Source: Mucilaginibacter sp. L196
GTDB lineage: Bacteria; Bacteroidota; Bacteroidia; Sphingobacteriales; Sphingobacteriaceae
Direction of reading: 5' to 3'
Assembly: GCF_009765905.1 (NCBI RefSeq)
Contig: NZ_LMUO01000009.1
Coordinates: 34,800 to 98,799, forward strand
DNA length: 64,000 nt
The translations under genes and the position numbers were made by a program. The notes beneath the pieces were generated by a model, which ran no database searches, was not told where the DNA came from, and saw only the letters and a list, made by a program, of their open reading frames with translations. The first letter of the stretch is position 1. Every line of letters begins with the position of its first letter. This document shows positions 36,142-45,915 of this stretch, piece by piece.

Positions 36142-38085
36142 GTGTCAAATCATAAAGATCTACAAAAATTAACTTTCGGGGGCTTATTAATTAGTTTAGG
36201 AATAATTTATGGCGATATAGGGACTTCACCTTTATATGTTTTTAAGGCTATTGTTGGTCACCAAACTATTACGGATACGCTGGCACTGGGTGGTGTTTCC
36301 CTTATCATTTGGACGTTAACCCTCCAAACCACCTTAAAATATGTTGTAATAACCTTACAGGCGGATAATAAAGGCGAAGGTGGCATATTCTCTTTGTTTT
36401 CCCTGGTTAGGCGGAGGGCGCGATGGCTGGTAATACCGGCAGTAGTTGGCGGCTGCGCGCTTTTGGCCGATGGGATCATTACACCGCCAATCTCCATCTC
36501 ATCAGCAATTGAAGGGTTAAAGCCCATTTACCCGCATATACCTACCATGTCAATTGTTATTGTAATAATTACCGCGTTGTTTTTTATACAGCAGTTTGGT
36601 ACATCGCTGGTAGGTAAGGCTTTCGGGCCAATTATGTTTATCTGGTTTAGTATGATGGGCGTTTTAGGCCTGGCATTTATTATACAGGATCCTACAGTGT
36701 TTAAAGCGTTGAATCCATATTATGGCATCAAGCTATTAGTTACTGACCCTCATGCATTCATCATTTTAGGGGCGGTTTTCCTGTGTACAACAGGTGCCGA
36801 GGCTTTATATTCTGATTTAGGCCATTGCGGGCGATCAAATATCCGAATCAGTTGGATTTACGTAAAAACCTGCCTTATATTAAATTATTTAGGCCAAACC
36901 GTATGGCTGATGCAGCACAACGGTAAAGTAATTGATATGGATAAGTTTAATCCATTTTACGCCATTATGCCGCAATGGTTCCTGATATTCGGTATTGGTA
37001 TTGCCACCGTTGCTACTATTATTGCCAGCCAGGCGTTAATATCCGGCTCATTTACGCTGATAGCCGAAGCTGTAAGGCTTAATTTATGGCCAAAGGTGAA
37101 GATAAATTATCCATCGGAACAAAAAGGCCAGTTATATGTGCCGAGCGTTAACTGGTTGCTTTGTGCCGGTTGTATTGGTGTGGTATTGCTATTCAAAACA
37201 TCTGATGCCATGACCGCCGCTTACGGTTTAAGTATTACCGTAGCCATGTTGATGACTACCATATTAGTATCTAAGTTTCTTAAAAAGAAAAAGTATCCGG
37301 ATTATATTATCACTATTTTCCTTGTTGTTTACCTGATTATCGAAACTACATTCTTATCAGGTAACCTGGTTAAATTTATCCATGGCGGCTGGTTTACGCT
37401 GAGTGTTGGTACAGTGCTTTTCTCGGTAATGTGGACATGGCATACCGCGCGCAAGATCCGTAACCGTTACGTTAAGTTTATTGAGATAGAAGATTATTTC
37501 AGTATTATAAAAGAATTAAGCGATGATGAAAGCGTACCTAAATACGCATCGCAGCTGGTTTATTTAACCAGCGCTAACTTTGATTCGGAAATTGAATCGA
37601 AGATCATCTACTCCATCCTCCAAAAACAACCCAAACGTGCCGATGTTTATTGGCTGGTACACGTTGATGTGGTTGATGAACCTTATAAACGCGAGTATGA
37701 GGTTGATTTTTTAGTGCCGAATAAGCTGATCCGGATCGACTTTAAACTTGGGTTTAGGGTTGAGCAGCAAATAAACCTGCTATTTAGGAAAGTGGTTGAA
37801 GAATTGGTGAAAAATGGCGAGGTTGATATTACCAGCAAATACACATCCCTTAACAAACATAAAATAGTTGGCGATTTTCGTTTTGTGGTGATCGAAAAAG
37901 TGATCTCCAGATCGCATAACCTGTCGCTTTACGAACGTTTCATTATGGCCTATTATGTATACCTCAAAAAGGTCAGTTTATCTGAAGAACGTGGCTTCGG
38001 TTTGGATTTAAGCTTTGTTACTGTTGAAAAAGTACCGCTGATGCTTGCCGCTCCGGAAACCGTTGAACTTGATAGAATTAAGTAA
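36142..38085 (+). CDS. kup: Kup-family low-affinity potassium uptake transporter
   Basis: 647 residues from a GTG start; no in-frame ATG lies near, and the family opening LGIIYGDIGTSPLYVFKAI is at residues about 18-36, which fixes the start. About 12 membrane helices, then a cytoplasmic C-terminal domain of about 190 residues. K+/H+ symporter of the KUP/HAK/KT family. The Asp in IYGDIGTSP and the acidic residues around GAEALYSDLGH are family hallmarks. Single gene. Confidence 0.95.
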   Translation: MSNHKDLQKLTFGGLLISLGIIYGDIGTSPLYVFKAIVGHQTITDTLALGGVSLIIWTLTLQTTLKYVVITLQADNKGEGGIFSLFSLVRRRARWLVIPAVVGGCALLADGIITPPISISSAIEGLKPIYPHIPTMSIVIVIITALFFIQQFGTSLVGKAFGPIMFIWFSMMGVLGLAFIIQDPTVFKALNPYYGIKLLVTDPHAFIILGAVFLCTTGAEALYSDLGHCGRSNIRISWIYVKTCLILNYLGQTVWLMQHNGKVIDMDKFNPFYAIMPQWFLIFGIGIATVATIIASQALISGSFTLIAEAVRLNLWPKVKINYPSEQKGQLYVPSVNWLLCAGCIGVVLLFKTSDAMTAAYGLSITVAMLMTTILVSKFLKKKKYPDYIITIFLVVYLIIETTFLSGNLVKFIHGGWFTLSVGTVLFSVMWTWHTARKIRNRYVKFIEIEDYFSIIKELSDDESVPKYASQLVYLTSANFDSEIESKIIYSILQKQPKRADVYWLVHVDVVDEPYKREYEVDFLVPNKLIRIDFKLGFRVEQQINLLFRKVVEELVKNGEVDITSKYTSLNKHKIVGDFRFVVIEKVISRSHNLSLYERFIMAYYVYLKKVSLSEERGFGLDLSFVTVEKVPLMLAAPETVELDRIK

Positions 38086-38176
38086 TTTAATATCGTCGGT
38101 GTTAAATTAATGTTAACAAATTCAGATTTGCTACAGATTGTAGTTGGATATTAGTAATTATAATCTATACGCTACC

Positions 38177-38977
38177 TTGAAAAAGATACTACTCGCCTTA
38201 TTTTGTTTTGTTTCGTTTGAGGCAAGTGCCCAGGTTTCAACACCCGACACCGCCAAAAAAAATATTGCTGATACCGTTAAGAAAGATCTTTTCACAGCTC
38301 CCGATACGGTTAAGAAATTGCATAGTAATCCGCTGTCACTTATTCCGCCGGGCATAGCTATTGTATATGGCGTATCATCATTCTTTATTCACCCTATACG
38401 CCGTGTAGATTATTATGTTGAGGGAGAGATCCAGAAAACAAATCCAACCTTCAGCTCAAAAGCAGAAAGCTATTTTTTAGTAACGCCAATTGTAATGGTT
38501 TACGGTCTTGATCTGATCGGGGTTGAAGGTAAGAATACGTTTATAGACCGTACAGCATTGCTTGGCTTATCCGGCGGTATATTAGGTTTAACCGGTTATA
38601 TTACCAAATATACAACCCACCGCCTTCGTCCAAATAAAAGTGATTACCTGTCTTTCCCATCCGGGCATACCTCCATAGCTTTTATGGGTGCTGAATTTTT
38701 AGCGCAGGAATACTCTGATAAATCACCGGTATATACTGTAATCGGTTATAGCGTAGCTGTTACCACTGGTATCTTCCGGCTCTATAACCGCGATCATTGG
38801 TTTAGCGATGTGGTTGCCGGTGCCGGGTTTGGTGTGTTATCAACCAAAGCTGCTTACCTGGTATACCCATACCTGCGTAATGCGCTAACACATAAAGGCA
38901 AAAATGGCAAAAGCACTATGGTTATGCCTACCTATCAAAACGGTACGCCAGGTCTTTCGTTCGCCGCGCAGTTTTAA
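38177..38977 (+). CDS. PAP2-family phosphatase with signal peptide
   Basis: 266 residues if TTG 38177 is used; it gives an ideal leader KKILLALFCFVSFEASAQ, while the upstream TTG at 38144 would add residues before the leader. The three phosphatase motifs are present: KYTTHRLRPN, PSGHTS and YNRDHWFSDV. There are few membrane helices compared with the usual family, and a signal peptide, so it is a periplasmic or outer-membrane-facing lipid phosphatase such as those acting on lipid A or PG phosphates. Substrate not known. Confidence 0.85.
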   Translation: MKKILLALFCFVSFEASAQVSTPDTAKKNIADTVKKDLFTAPDTVKKLHSNPLSLIPPGIAIVYGVSSFFIHPIRRVDYYVEGEIQKTNPTFSSKAESYFLVTPIVMVYGLDLIGVEGKNTFIDRTALLGLSGGILGLTGYITKYTTHRLRPNKSDYLSFPSGHTSIAFMGAEFLAQEYSDKSPVYTVIGYSVAVTTGIFRLYNRDHWFSDVVAGAGFGVLSTKAAYLVYPYLRNALTHKGKNGKSTMVMPTYQNGTPGLSFAAQF

Positions 38978-38994
38978 AAATAAATAGTTTTCAA

Positions 38995-39195
38995 ATAACG
39001 GTGTCATTTCGATAAGCAGTGCTTCTTTCCTAATGAATAAAAAATGATTTGTCATGCTGGGGTACGAAGCATCTGTACACGCGTAAACCCACTTACAGAT
39101 TCTTCGCTATGCTCAGAATGACATCCTTTTTAAATCTTACGAGCACACATGCTTAAAAGGCAGCTTCTTCTCGTTCCTCGTCGAAATGACATTAG
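38995..39195. repeat. REP-like palindromes between PAP2 and SemiSWEET genes
   Basis: Contains GTGTCATTTCGA..TCGAAATGAC and TTGTCATGCTGGGGTACGAA..CAGAATGACA arms; same family as the other GTCATTG repeats but diverged. No gene. Confidence 0.6.
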
Positions 39196-39213
39196 GATTT
39201 ATCAGAAATACAA

Positions 39214-39468
39214 TTACTTATATTTTATTTTGTAGATAAGGATCGCACTAGCAAAGATAAGTGTTATGGCATTAGCTACAGCCACCGGTAAGCTGGGCTC
39301 CATTATACCATAGATCAACCATAACAAAGTCCCGGCGGTAAAGAAGCAATACATGGGTAATGATATACCCGAAGTATCTTTAGTACGAATAGTTTTAACA
39401 GCCTGCGGTAAAAACGAAACCGTGGTGCCGAAGGCTGCTAAATAACCTATTATCGCTACTGTATTCAT
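39214..39468 (-). CDS. SemiSWEET sugar transporter
   Basis: 84 residues, three helices. The PQ-loop motif is in FLPQAVKTIRTKDTSGISLPM at the end of helix 1, and helix 2 contains FTAGTLLWLIYG with the Trp and Tyr seen in SemiSWEETs, which work as dimers transporting sugars. Its start overlaps the APC permease stop by 4 bp (ATGT/TGA region), so the two are translated together, an unusual pairing. Confidence 0.88.
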   Translation of the reverse strand: MNTVAIIGYLAAFGTTVSFLPQAVKTIRTKDTSGISLPMYCFFTAGTLLWLIYGIMEPSLPVAVANAITLIFASAILIYKIKYK

Positions 39469-41360
39469 GTGGTGGGCTTACCCTTTTTTGTTACCAGGAA
39501 GTAAGATGATACGATTAGATACACTGCCAAAAAGCCTAAGCATCCTGCTACAATTCCATCTAATATTAAAACTAACGCGCTATGATCGGGCATTAAAACA
39601 CTAACGGCTATAACAGATAATATACCCCCAACCAAACCAAACCATAATGACGATTTATGTGCAGGCGAAGCTGTTTTGCCTAATGAGCTGTGTGTGTAGC
39701 CATAGCTAACGTATATCACAAGGCCAATAACCAGCCATCCAAGGAAACGTATCCAGTTATCGTAACCAAGCTGTGTCATTAAATAAAAACAGCTTAAAAG
39801 TCCTAAAACAGGTATTAACGATAAGTTTTTAATAAATGCCATTACCGTAAGTGCAGCCGACAGGATAATAAACAGAAAGAACGGGAAATTCTCATGCGCG
39901 TTCTCTCCTGAAAATAAAGCGATCATCGGTTTCCAGAAAAATATAGCGCCAATAATAAATAGTACCGGGGCTATAAATTTGGCATTGATGTATGGCAGGT
40001 GGAATTTGCCTGCTACCGCGGCTTCGCGCGGGATAAGCAGTACACCGCCGCAAACCAATACGAATGCAAACAAGGTGCCTATACTGGTAAGGTCGGTTAC
40101 CTCGGTAAGGTTCATAAACAACGCCGGTATCGCAACCACAAAACCGGTAACAATAGTAGCAAATGATGGTGTGTGGAATTTAGGGTGGATGCGTGAAAAT
40201 ACCTTTGGCAACAAACCATCACGGCTCATGCTCATCCATATACGGGGTTGCCCAAGTTGGAATATCAATAATACACTCGCGGTTGCTATAACCGCGCTAA
40301 ATGAAATAACACCGCCAATACCGGGTAAATGAACTTTGTTAAATACAAATGCCAATGGGTCGCCAACGGCAAGGTCTTTGTAATTAACCATGCCGGTTAA
40401 TACAAGTGCAATAAGTATATATAATACCGTACAGATAATTAATGAGTAGATCATCCCGCGAGGTAAATCCCGCTGCGGGTTTTCGCATTCCTCTGCCGTG
40501 GTAGATATGGCATCGAACCCAATATAAGCGAAGAACACACCCGAAACCCCTTTCATAACACCACTAAAACCATTCGGCATAAAAGGGTGCCAGTTGGCAG
40601 GCGTTATATAGAAAAATCCAATAGCGATAACAGCTAATACAATGGCTATTTTTAATATTACCATACCGTTGGTTGCTCTTTTAGTTTCACGTATACCAAT
40701 ATAAACCAGGTAGGTAATAATGATAACAATAAGCAGCGCAGGGGTATTTGCTATTAACCTAAAGCCGCCAATCCCCGGCGCGGAATCCCAGGCTAATGCA
40801 CCTTCTTTAATAGCGTCGGTAATCCCTGCTAAATTATGGCTTGCCGTTAATTTTTGTATTTGCTCGTGCGCTGTAAATGCGGAAAAGTAATCCATTATCA
40901 GGTACCTTGGCATATGGATATGACAAAGCTCCAGTAAATTCACAAAATAGGTACTCCATGATATAGCTACCGCTATGTTACCAATGGCATATTCCATTAA
41001 CAGATCCCAACCGATGATCCAGGCGATCAATTCGCCAAAAGAAGCATAAGCGTAAGTATAAGCGCTGCCCGCAACCGGTATTCTCGATGCGAATTCGGCA
41101 TAGCAAAGTGCTGAAAACCCGCAGGTAACGGCTGTAATCACAAATAATATGGTAACACCTGGCCCACCCTGAAAGGAGGCTTCGCCAATGGTTGAGAAAA
41201 TACCCGCGCCTACTACGGCCGCTATACCCATCAGGGTAAGGTCTTTTACGTTAAGTGCTCTGGTAAGGTGATTGCCTGAATGTTCGCTGTCGCTAAGGCC
41301 GCTGGCCACATCGGCCATGATTTTATTGATAGATTTTTTACGGAATATACTATTCGACAT
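39465..41360 (-). CDS. APC-superfamily amino acid permease
   Basis: 631 residues, 12 core helices plus two or three extra hydrophobic segments at the C-terminus. Core motif LMGIAAVVGAGIFSTIGEAS is the substrate/Na+ loop of helix 1, and YTYAYASFGELIAWIIGWDLLMEY is the typical helix 3 pair. It resembles the cationic amino acid transporter (CAT/YfnA) group, which has the longer C-terminus. Upstream gene of a two-gene unit with the SemiSWEET. Confidence 0.9.
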   Translation of the reverse strand: MSNSIFRKKSINKIMADVASGLSDSEHSGNHLTRALNVKDLTLMGIAAVVGAGIFSTIGEASFQGGPGVTILFVITAVTCGFSALCYAEFASRIPVAGSAYTYAYASFGELIAWIIGWDLLMEYAIGNIAVAISWSTYFVNLLELCHIHMPRYLIMDYFSAFTAHEQIQKLTASHNLAGITDAIKEGALAWDSAPGIGGFRLIANTPALLIVIIITYLVYIGIRETKRATNGMVILKIAIVLAVIAIGFFYITPANWHPFMPNGFSGVMKGVSGVFFAYIGFDAISTTAEECENPQRDLPRGMIYSLIICTVLYILIALVLTGMVNYKDLAVGDPLAFVFNKVHLPGIGGVISFSAVIATASVLLIFQLGQPRIWMSMSRDGLLPKVFSRIHPKFHTPSFATIVTGFVVAIPALFMNLTEVTDLTSIGTLFAFVLVCGGVLLIPREAAVAGKFHLPYINAKFIAPVLFIIGAIFFWKPMIALFSGENAHENFPFFLFIILSAALTVMAFIKNLSLIPVLGLLSCFYLMTQLGYDNWIRFLGWLVIGLVIYVSYGYTHSSLGKTASPAHKSSLWFGLVGGILSVIAVSVLMPDHSALVLILDGIVAGCLGFLAVYLIVSSYFLVTKKGKPTT

Positions 41361-41440
41361 AAATTAAATATGGGGTCGGTCAATGGATTCAAACATAATC
41401 ATTTTTTTGCAGGCAATAAGTATATGCTTAATTTGCACCC

Positions 41441-42100
41441 ATGAATATAAGCATAAAAGATGTATTGTTTAAAATAAGGGTGTTTTTTGTTCCTTATTTG
41501 CTAGTGTTAATGCTGTGTTTGTTAATAAAGATCCTGTTTTCGCGCGAGCAAATATACTTTGCGGTGAATAGCCGTAATTTTCCTTTAGGCGATTTTATCG
41601 CGCCATATTTAACAGACCTGGGTAACTTTTGGACGGTAGTAGTTTTATCGCTGATATTAGTAATGTTTAGCTACGCGAGGGCTTTTATGTTGATATTAAT
41701 AAATGCGGTAACAGCAATTGTTGCTCAAATAGTAAAGCATATTTTTGATTCTCCACGGCCGACATTATATTTCCAGAACCAATTGGCACATATTCATTTT
41801 GTAAAAGGGGTTGAAATGTTGAGGTTGCATAGTTTCCCATCAGGCCATACGGTAAGCGCATTTACAACCGCGGTATTGTTCTCTTACTGGGCAAAAAATA
41901 AATTTTGGGGGTTACCGCTATTGATCTTGGCGATGTGCGTAGGTTACTCACGCATGTACTTAAGCGAACATTTTTTTGAAGATGTTACAGCAGGATCAGT
42001 AATTGGTACAATAACAACCGTGTGTTTAATAACGTGGCTGGCTAATGTGCAGTTTTTAAGATCAGCTAAATGGAATAGGGGATTGATAAATAAAGGTTAA
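41441..42100 (+). CDS. PAP2-family membrane phosphatase
   Basis: 219 residues with about six membrane helices and the phosphatase motifs KHIFDSPRP, FPSGHT and YSRMYLSEHFFEDV, all with the catalytic His and Arg. It should act on undecaprenyl pyrophosphate or a lipid phosphate in the inner membrane. No signal peptide. Start codon is 7 bp after a TAATTTG promoter-like sequence. Confidence 0.92.
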   Translation: MNISIKDVLFKIRVFFVPYLLVLMLCLLIKILFSREQIYFAVNSRNFPLGDFIAPYLTDLGNFWTVVVLSLILVMFSYARAFMLILINAVTAIVAQIVKHIFDSPRPTLYFQNQLAHIHFVKGVEMLRLHSFPSGHTVSAFTTAVLFSYWAKNKFWGLPLLILAMCVGYSRMYLSEHFFEDVTAGSVIGTITTVCLITWLANVQFLRSAKWNRGLINKG

Positions 42101-42114
42101 TCTATATAAGTAGA

Positions 42115-42141
42115 CTTACGAAGTTTTCAAAACTAAGTCTT
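42115..42141. repeat. 27 bp intergenic repeat, copy 2
   Basis: CTTACGAAGTTTTCAAAACT followed by AAGTCTT; differs by one base from 32122-32148. Confidence 0.7.
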
Positions 42142-42149
42142 AAAATTTT

Positions 42150-42240
42150 TTGTCATTCTGAGGAACGAAGAATCTTCTTCGATATGCATAGCGAACTATG
42201 TATGCTGCAGAAGATTCTTCGTTCCTCAGAATGACAAAAA
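42150..42240. repeat. REP-like palindrome after the PAP2 gene
   Basis: TGTCATTCTGAGGAACGAAG..CTTCGTTCCTCAGAATGACA, arms of more than 30 bp around a short loop. Same family as the other GTCATT repeats. Confidence 0.85.
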
Positions 42241-42253
42241 GGGGAGTAGATCG

Positions 42254-42376
42254 TTAATCAGTTATATCCTCATCATCATACTTCTTTTTGCGGCTAATGG
42301 CCATATATATGGTAACCACCATAATTATGGTGCCGCCAATATAGATTAGAACTTGTGATATTCCGAATGATCCCAT
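42254..42376 (-). CDS. 40-residue single-pass membrane protein
   Basis: Frame of 40 residues starting MGSFGISQVLIYIGG and ending RKKKYDDEDITD, too short for the usual length cut-off. It has one clean transmembrane helix (VLIYIGGTIIMVVTIYMAI, residues 9-27) and a charged tail with a KKK then DDED pattern, giving an N-out/C-in topology. Placed between a repeat and the convergent peptidase terminator, with no other gene in the interval, and its codon use fits the region. The sharp hydrophobic/charged boundary makes it a likely real small membrane protein. Confidence 0.6.
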   Translation of the reverse strand: MGSFGISQVLIYIGGTIIMVVTIYMAISRKKKYDDEDITD

Positions 42377-42428
42377 TATAATTATACTACCTAATAAAGT
42401 GAAATTATGTTTTAATCTATTTAGCCAA

Positions 42429-42468
42429 AGATTAATACACCTCCCCCGATGGGGAGGTGTATTAATCT
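42429..42468. terminator. Perfect 18 bp hairpin overlapping the M3 peptidase stop
   Basis: AGATTAATACACCTCCCC, 4 nt loop, and its exact complement. The right arm overlaps the TAG stop of the minus-strand peptidase gene. C/G core and no T-run in the minus direction other than ATTATCTAT; it could serve as a terminator for both directions. Confidence 0.6.
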
Positions 42469-44167
42469 ATAATTTATCCATTTCGCCTTTTACAAACTCA
42501 GCCAGTTCTTTAACATAGCTTGCGCTGAAATCAAATTTGATACCCGCGGTTTCGTAAATTTCTTTAATGGTTTTGGTATAACCTAATTTTAAGGCATCCA
42601 TATATTGTTGTAAACCTTTTTCAGGGTTTTCCTTGTAGTTTTTCCAAACCGCGATAGCGCCTAATTGAGCCATGCCGTACTCGATGTAATAAAACGGCAC
42701 CTCGAAAATATGCAGTTGTTTTTGCCAAAGATTAGCTTCAGCTTCTTCTAAACCGCTCCAATCTGCAAAGCCTGCGCCGAATGGCTCATAAATCTGTATC
42801 CAAGCTTCGGTACGTTCAGCATCAGTATGGCCCGGGTTGGTATATATCCAATGTTGAAACTGATCAACCACGGCTACCCATGGCAATGTTTTTAATACAT
42901 CAAAAAGTTGATCGCGTTTGGCGCGTTTTAAATCTTCTTCGTTATCGAAATAAACATTCCAGTTATCCATCGAGATCAGCTCCATGCTCATGGACGCTAA
43001 TTCCGCTACTTCGGATGGGCAATGTTTAAAATCGTTCAGTTCAAGATCAGCAGTTAAAAAGGTATGAACCGCGTGGCCACCTTCGTGAACCATCGTAGTC
43101 AGATCACGGAAAGTATTAGCTGAGTTCATGAAAATGAAAGGAGCGCCAGTTTCAGACAATGGGTAATTATAACCACCCGGAGCTTTGCCTTTGCGACTCT
43201 CCACATCAAACAAGCCGTTATCTTTCATGATTTCCAGGCGCTCGCCTAAATAGCTGTTGATATTCCGGAAACATTGGATTGATTTCTCGATCAGCTCTGC
43301 TCCACCATCAAAAGGTTTTAAAGCAGGTTTGCCCGATACGTCAACATCCATATCCCACGGCCTTAACGAATCTAAACTTAAAGCGGCTTTACGTTTGTTG
43401 GCTTGCTCTCTTAATATCGGTACAATTTCTTTTTCAATCGCTTCGTGAAAAGCATAGCAATCCTGCGGGGTATAATCAAACCTGCCCAAAGCCTGGAACA
43501 TGTAATCCCTGAAATTTTCAAAACCTGCATTCAAGGCCACTTTATGTCTTAACTCGCGCAGGTGATCAAATAACTCATTCAACTTATCTTTATCCTGCAA
43601 GCGACGAAAAGTTATCTTTTCCCAAACTTCCTGTCTTTTAGCACGATCGGTGCCTTTTAAAAATACGGCAGCCTGCTCTAAAGTATATTCCTTATCGTCA
43701 ATATGTACCGATAGCGCACCGCTGATGCCCTGGTATTTCTGTTGTTCAACCTGAATCTCCGTTTGAATAGGGATATTTTCTTCCCTGAATAGTTCTAACG
43801 ATTTTTTTACGCCACGCAGGTAGATGAAGAATTTTTCTTTGTCAAGCGCATCAAGATATTGACTGCTAACCAACTTTTTATTCAGATCATTACTATAAGG
43901 CGCAATCTTTGGCTCGATCTCGGTAGCGAAATATTGGAATTTTCCCAGCAGTTCTTCGTTAGTGGTATCGCAAGTCATGCGGATGTAGCGCCAGGCAAAA
44001 TCTTCTTCAATAGCAGCTTCTAACTCGCTGCGGTCTTTTAACCAATTTTCTAATTCTTCAGCAGAATCAATAAGGCGATCGCAAAGTTCTTTAAAAAGTG
44101 GTTCTAGTGCTTCCCAGTTCATTTCAAGGTCGGCAGGTATATATGTTCTTGTTTTTTTGTGGATCAT
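42467..44167 (-). CDS. M3-family oligoendopeptidase (PepF-like)
   Basis: 566 residues from ATG 44167 (IHKKTRTYIPADLEMNW). The zinc site MVHEGGHAVH (HExxH) is around residue 360, with the third ligand expected in SVAELASMSMELIS. It degrades short peptides in the cytoplasm. No signal peptide. Single gene ending at a strong hairpin. Confidence 0.93.
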   Translation of the reverse strand: MIHKKTRTYIPADLEMNWEALEPLFKELCDRLIDSAEELENWLKDRSELEAAIEEDFAWRYIRMTCDTTNEELLGKFQYFATEIEPKIAPYSNDLNKKLVSSQYLDALDKEKFFIYLRGVKKSLELFREENIPIQTEIQVEQQKYQGISGALSVHIDDKEYTLEQAAVFLKGTDRAKRQEVWEKITFRRLQDKDKLNELFDHLRELRHKVALNAGFENFRDYMFQALGRFDYTPQDCYAFHEAIEKEIVPILREQANKRKAALSLDSLRPWDMDVDVSGKPALKPFDGGAELIEKSIQCFRNINSYLGERLEIMKDNGLFDVESRKGKAPGGYNYPLSETGAPFIFMNSANTFRDLTTMVHEGGHAVHTFLTADLELNDFKHCPSEVAELASMSMELISMDNWNVYFDNEEDLKRAKRDQLFDVLKTLPWVAVVDQFQHWIYTNPGHTDAERTEAWIQIYEPFGAGFADWSGLEEAEANLWQKQLHIFEVPFYYIEYGMAQLGAIAVWKNYKENPEKGLQQYMDALKLGYTKTIKEIYETAGIKFDFSASYVKELAEFVKGEMDKL

Positions 44168-44279
44168 GGTTTTATAATGTGCAGATATGCTTATGTGCAA
44201 ATATGCGGATTAGTGCGGAGGTAGAAAAGCCGCTCACCACGAAAAAATAAGATTTTACATTGCTATTGAATGTGTTGAA

Positions 44280-45206
44280 CTATGCTTTATACAAAGTTTG
44301 CGACATGTGCTTGATGCCATCCTCATAGCTGGTCGGTTTAAAATTAAACGCCTTTTCAAACTTAGCCGAATTGAAATCATAATCATGATCATACTGATAA
44401 TACATCTCTACAACACCAGCAACAAGCTTATTAAACAACCCGAATATCCACAGCATAAACTTATTAATCCGCATAAATTTTGGTTTTACATGGTAGATGT
44501 TTGCAGCCAGCTCAATAAATTCTTTCCCGGTAAGTGTCTTAGCGGTAGGGGCGTGCCATATCTGGTTATCGCTTTGCGGATTCTGACCTAACAGGTACAT
44601 CGCTTTGCCAGCATCAGGAATGTAAGTAAAGTTGTGTTTAACTTTAGGGTCGCCTACCCATTGGGCGCTTTGCTTTTGGGCATATTTATCCAGTACCATC
44701 ATATCAAAAGAACTATTTTTAGAGTCGGTGCCGTAAAAATCCGCAGCGCGCAAAATGCTGGCTTGTATTTTCCCTGCTTTAACTTCAGCCATTAATTGGT
44801 CGGCGATTTTCACACGCACTTTACCTTTTTCACTGACAGGATTGTACGGTGTTTCCTCGGTCATTGGGCCATCAACCAGGCCGTACATATAAACGTTATC
44901 AAAAAATATCAGCCTTGCATTTGCTGCTTTTGTTGCATTGATAACATTTTGCATAATAATAGGCCATTGCTGCTGCCATATTTTGGCGTCGTAAACCAAT
45001 CCCGCGCATAAATAAATTACAGTTGATCCTTTGGTTGCTTCCAATACCTCGTTGTAATTTAACAGGTCAGCTTTTTGCCAGCTGATGTTTTTGCCTGTTG
45101 GATTAATTGGCTTGCGACTAACCAGTCTGATAGTTTCGTTATGGTTTAATAACTCTTGTGTAAGTGCGTTTGCTACCGGTCCGCCGGCTCCTAATATAGT
45201 GTGCAT
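44280..45206 (-). CDS. NAD(P)-dependent epimerase/dehydratase-like protein (extended SDR)
   Basis: 308 residues. Rossmann start GAGGPVANALTQEL (glycine-rich, atypical G-x-G-G-P) and DNVYMYGLV with the Tyr of an SDR YxxxK-like position (no clear Lys at +4). The C-terminal part is hydrophobic (FMLWIFGLFNKLVAGVVEMYYQYD). Related proteins are annotated as sugar epimerases or NmrA-like. Follows the Crp/Fnr gene on the same strand. Confidence 0.78.
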   Translation of the reverse strand: MHTILGAGGPVANALTQELLNHNETIRLVSRKPINPTGKNISWQKADLLNYNEVLEATKGSTVIYLCAGLVYDAKIWQQQWPIIMQNVINATKAANARLIFFDNVYMYGLVDGPMTEETPYNPVSEKGKVRVKIADQLMAEVKAGKIQASILRAADFYGTDSKNSSFDMMVLDKYAQKQSAQWVGDPKVKHNFTYIPDAGKAMYLLGQNPQSDNQIWHAPTAKTLTGKEFIELAANIYHVKPKFMRINKFMLWIFGLFNKLVAGVVEMYYQYDHDYDFNSAKFEKAFNFKPTSYEDGIKHMSQTLYKA

Positions 45207-45289
45207 GATTTCTTCGTTTTTGTTATAACAAAGTTATCGTGTGATTGATAGTCAAAACGTTAACAAAAGATAAGAAATTGAGTGTGATG

Positions 45290-45904
45290 CTATTTTACCA
45301 CCGGTTCCATAATGCGCTTACGGATACGCGATAAAGAAACCGGGGTAATACCCAAGAAATGCGCGATATAGTGTTGCGGCATCCGCTGTAAAATATCCCT
45401 GCCTGTTTGTAATAGCTGCAAATAACGTTCTTCGGGAGATTGGGTGATGAACGATGCTACCCTGTCCTCATAACAGCATAAATAATGCTCGGCTACTAAC
45501 CTGCCGAAACGTTCCATTTTATGTGCTAAAATAGGATTGGCCAACATTTTTTGGAATGCATCGTAACTAATGTTGATCAGCCGGGTTTCTTCCAATGCCT
45601 GTATGTAAGTTATGGTGGGTGTTCGGGTCAGGAAGCTTTTATAGGAGCTTGTAAACTCTTGTTCGAAACTAAAGTAGCTGGTGATATCCTCGCCATTAAT
45701 GATGTGATAATAGCGAACTGACCCCGAAACTAAAAAACCAAACTTATCGCAAACGGTATCGGCCGTAGCAAAATGTTGTTTCTTTTTGAGCTTGGTAAAG
45801 GTTACGTGCTGGGTGAATGTTTCCCATTCTTCTGTACTGAAGGTTACATATCTTTCAAGGTATGTCTTGTATATTATAAGTGCAGTGGCAGCATCCATAT
45901 ACAA
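45290..45904 (-). CDS. Crp/Fnr-family transcription regulator
   Basis: 204 residues from ATG 45904, or 202 from the ATG two codons later (MDAATALIIYK). N-terminal cyclic-nucleotide-binding-like domain (VSGSVRYYHIINGEDITSYF) and C-terminal winged helix with AHFLGITPVSLSRIRKRIMEP as recognition helix. No Cys cluster, so not an Fe-S Fnr. Between the mannanase and the epimerase on the same strand (11 bp after the mannanase stop). Confidence 0.88.
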   Translation of the reverse strand: MYMDAATALIIYKTYLERYVTFSTEEWETFTQHVTFTKLKKKQHFATADTVCDKFGFLVSGSVRYYHIINGEDITSYFSFEQEFTSSYKSFLTRTPTITYIQALEETRLINISYDAFQKMLANPILAHKMERFGRLVAEHYLCCYEDRVASFITQSPEERYLQLLQTGRDILQRMPQHYIAHFLGITPVSLSRIRKRIMEPVVK

Positions 45905-45915
45905 ATATGCTGATT

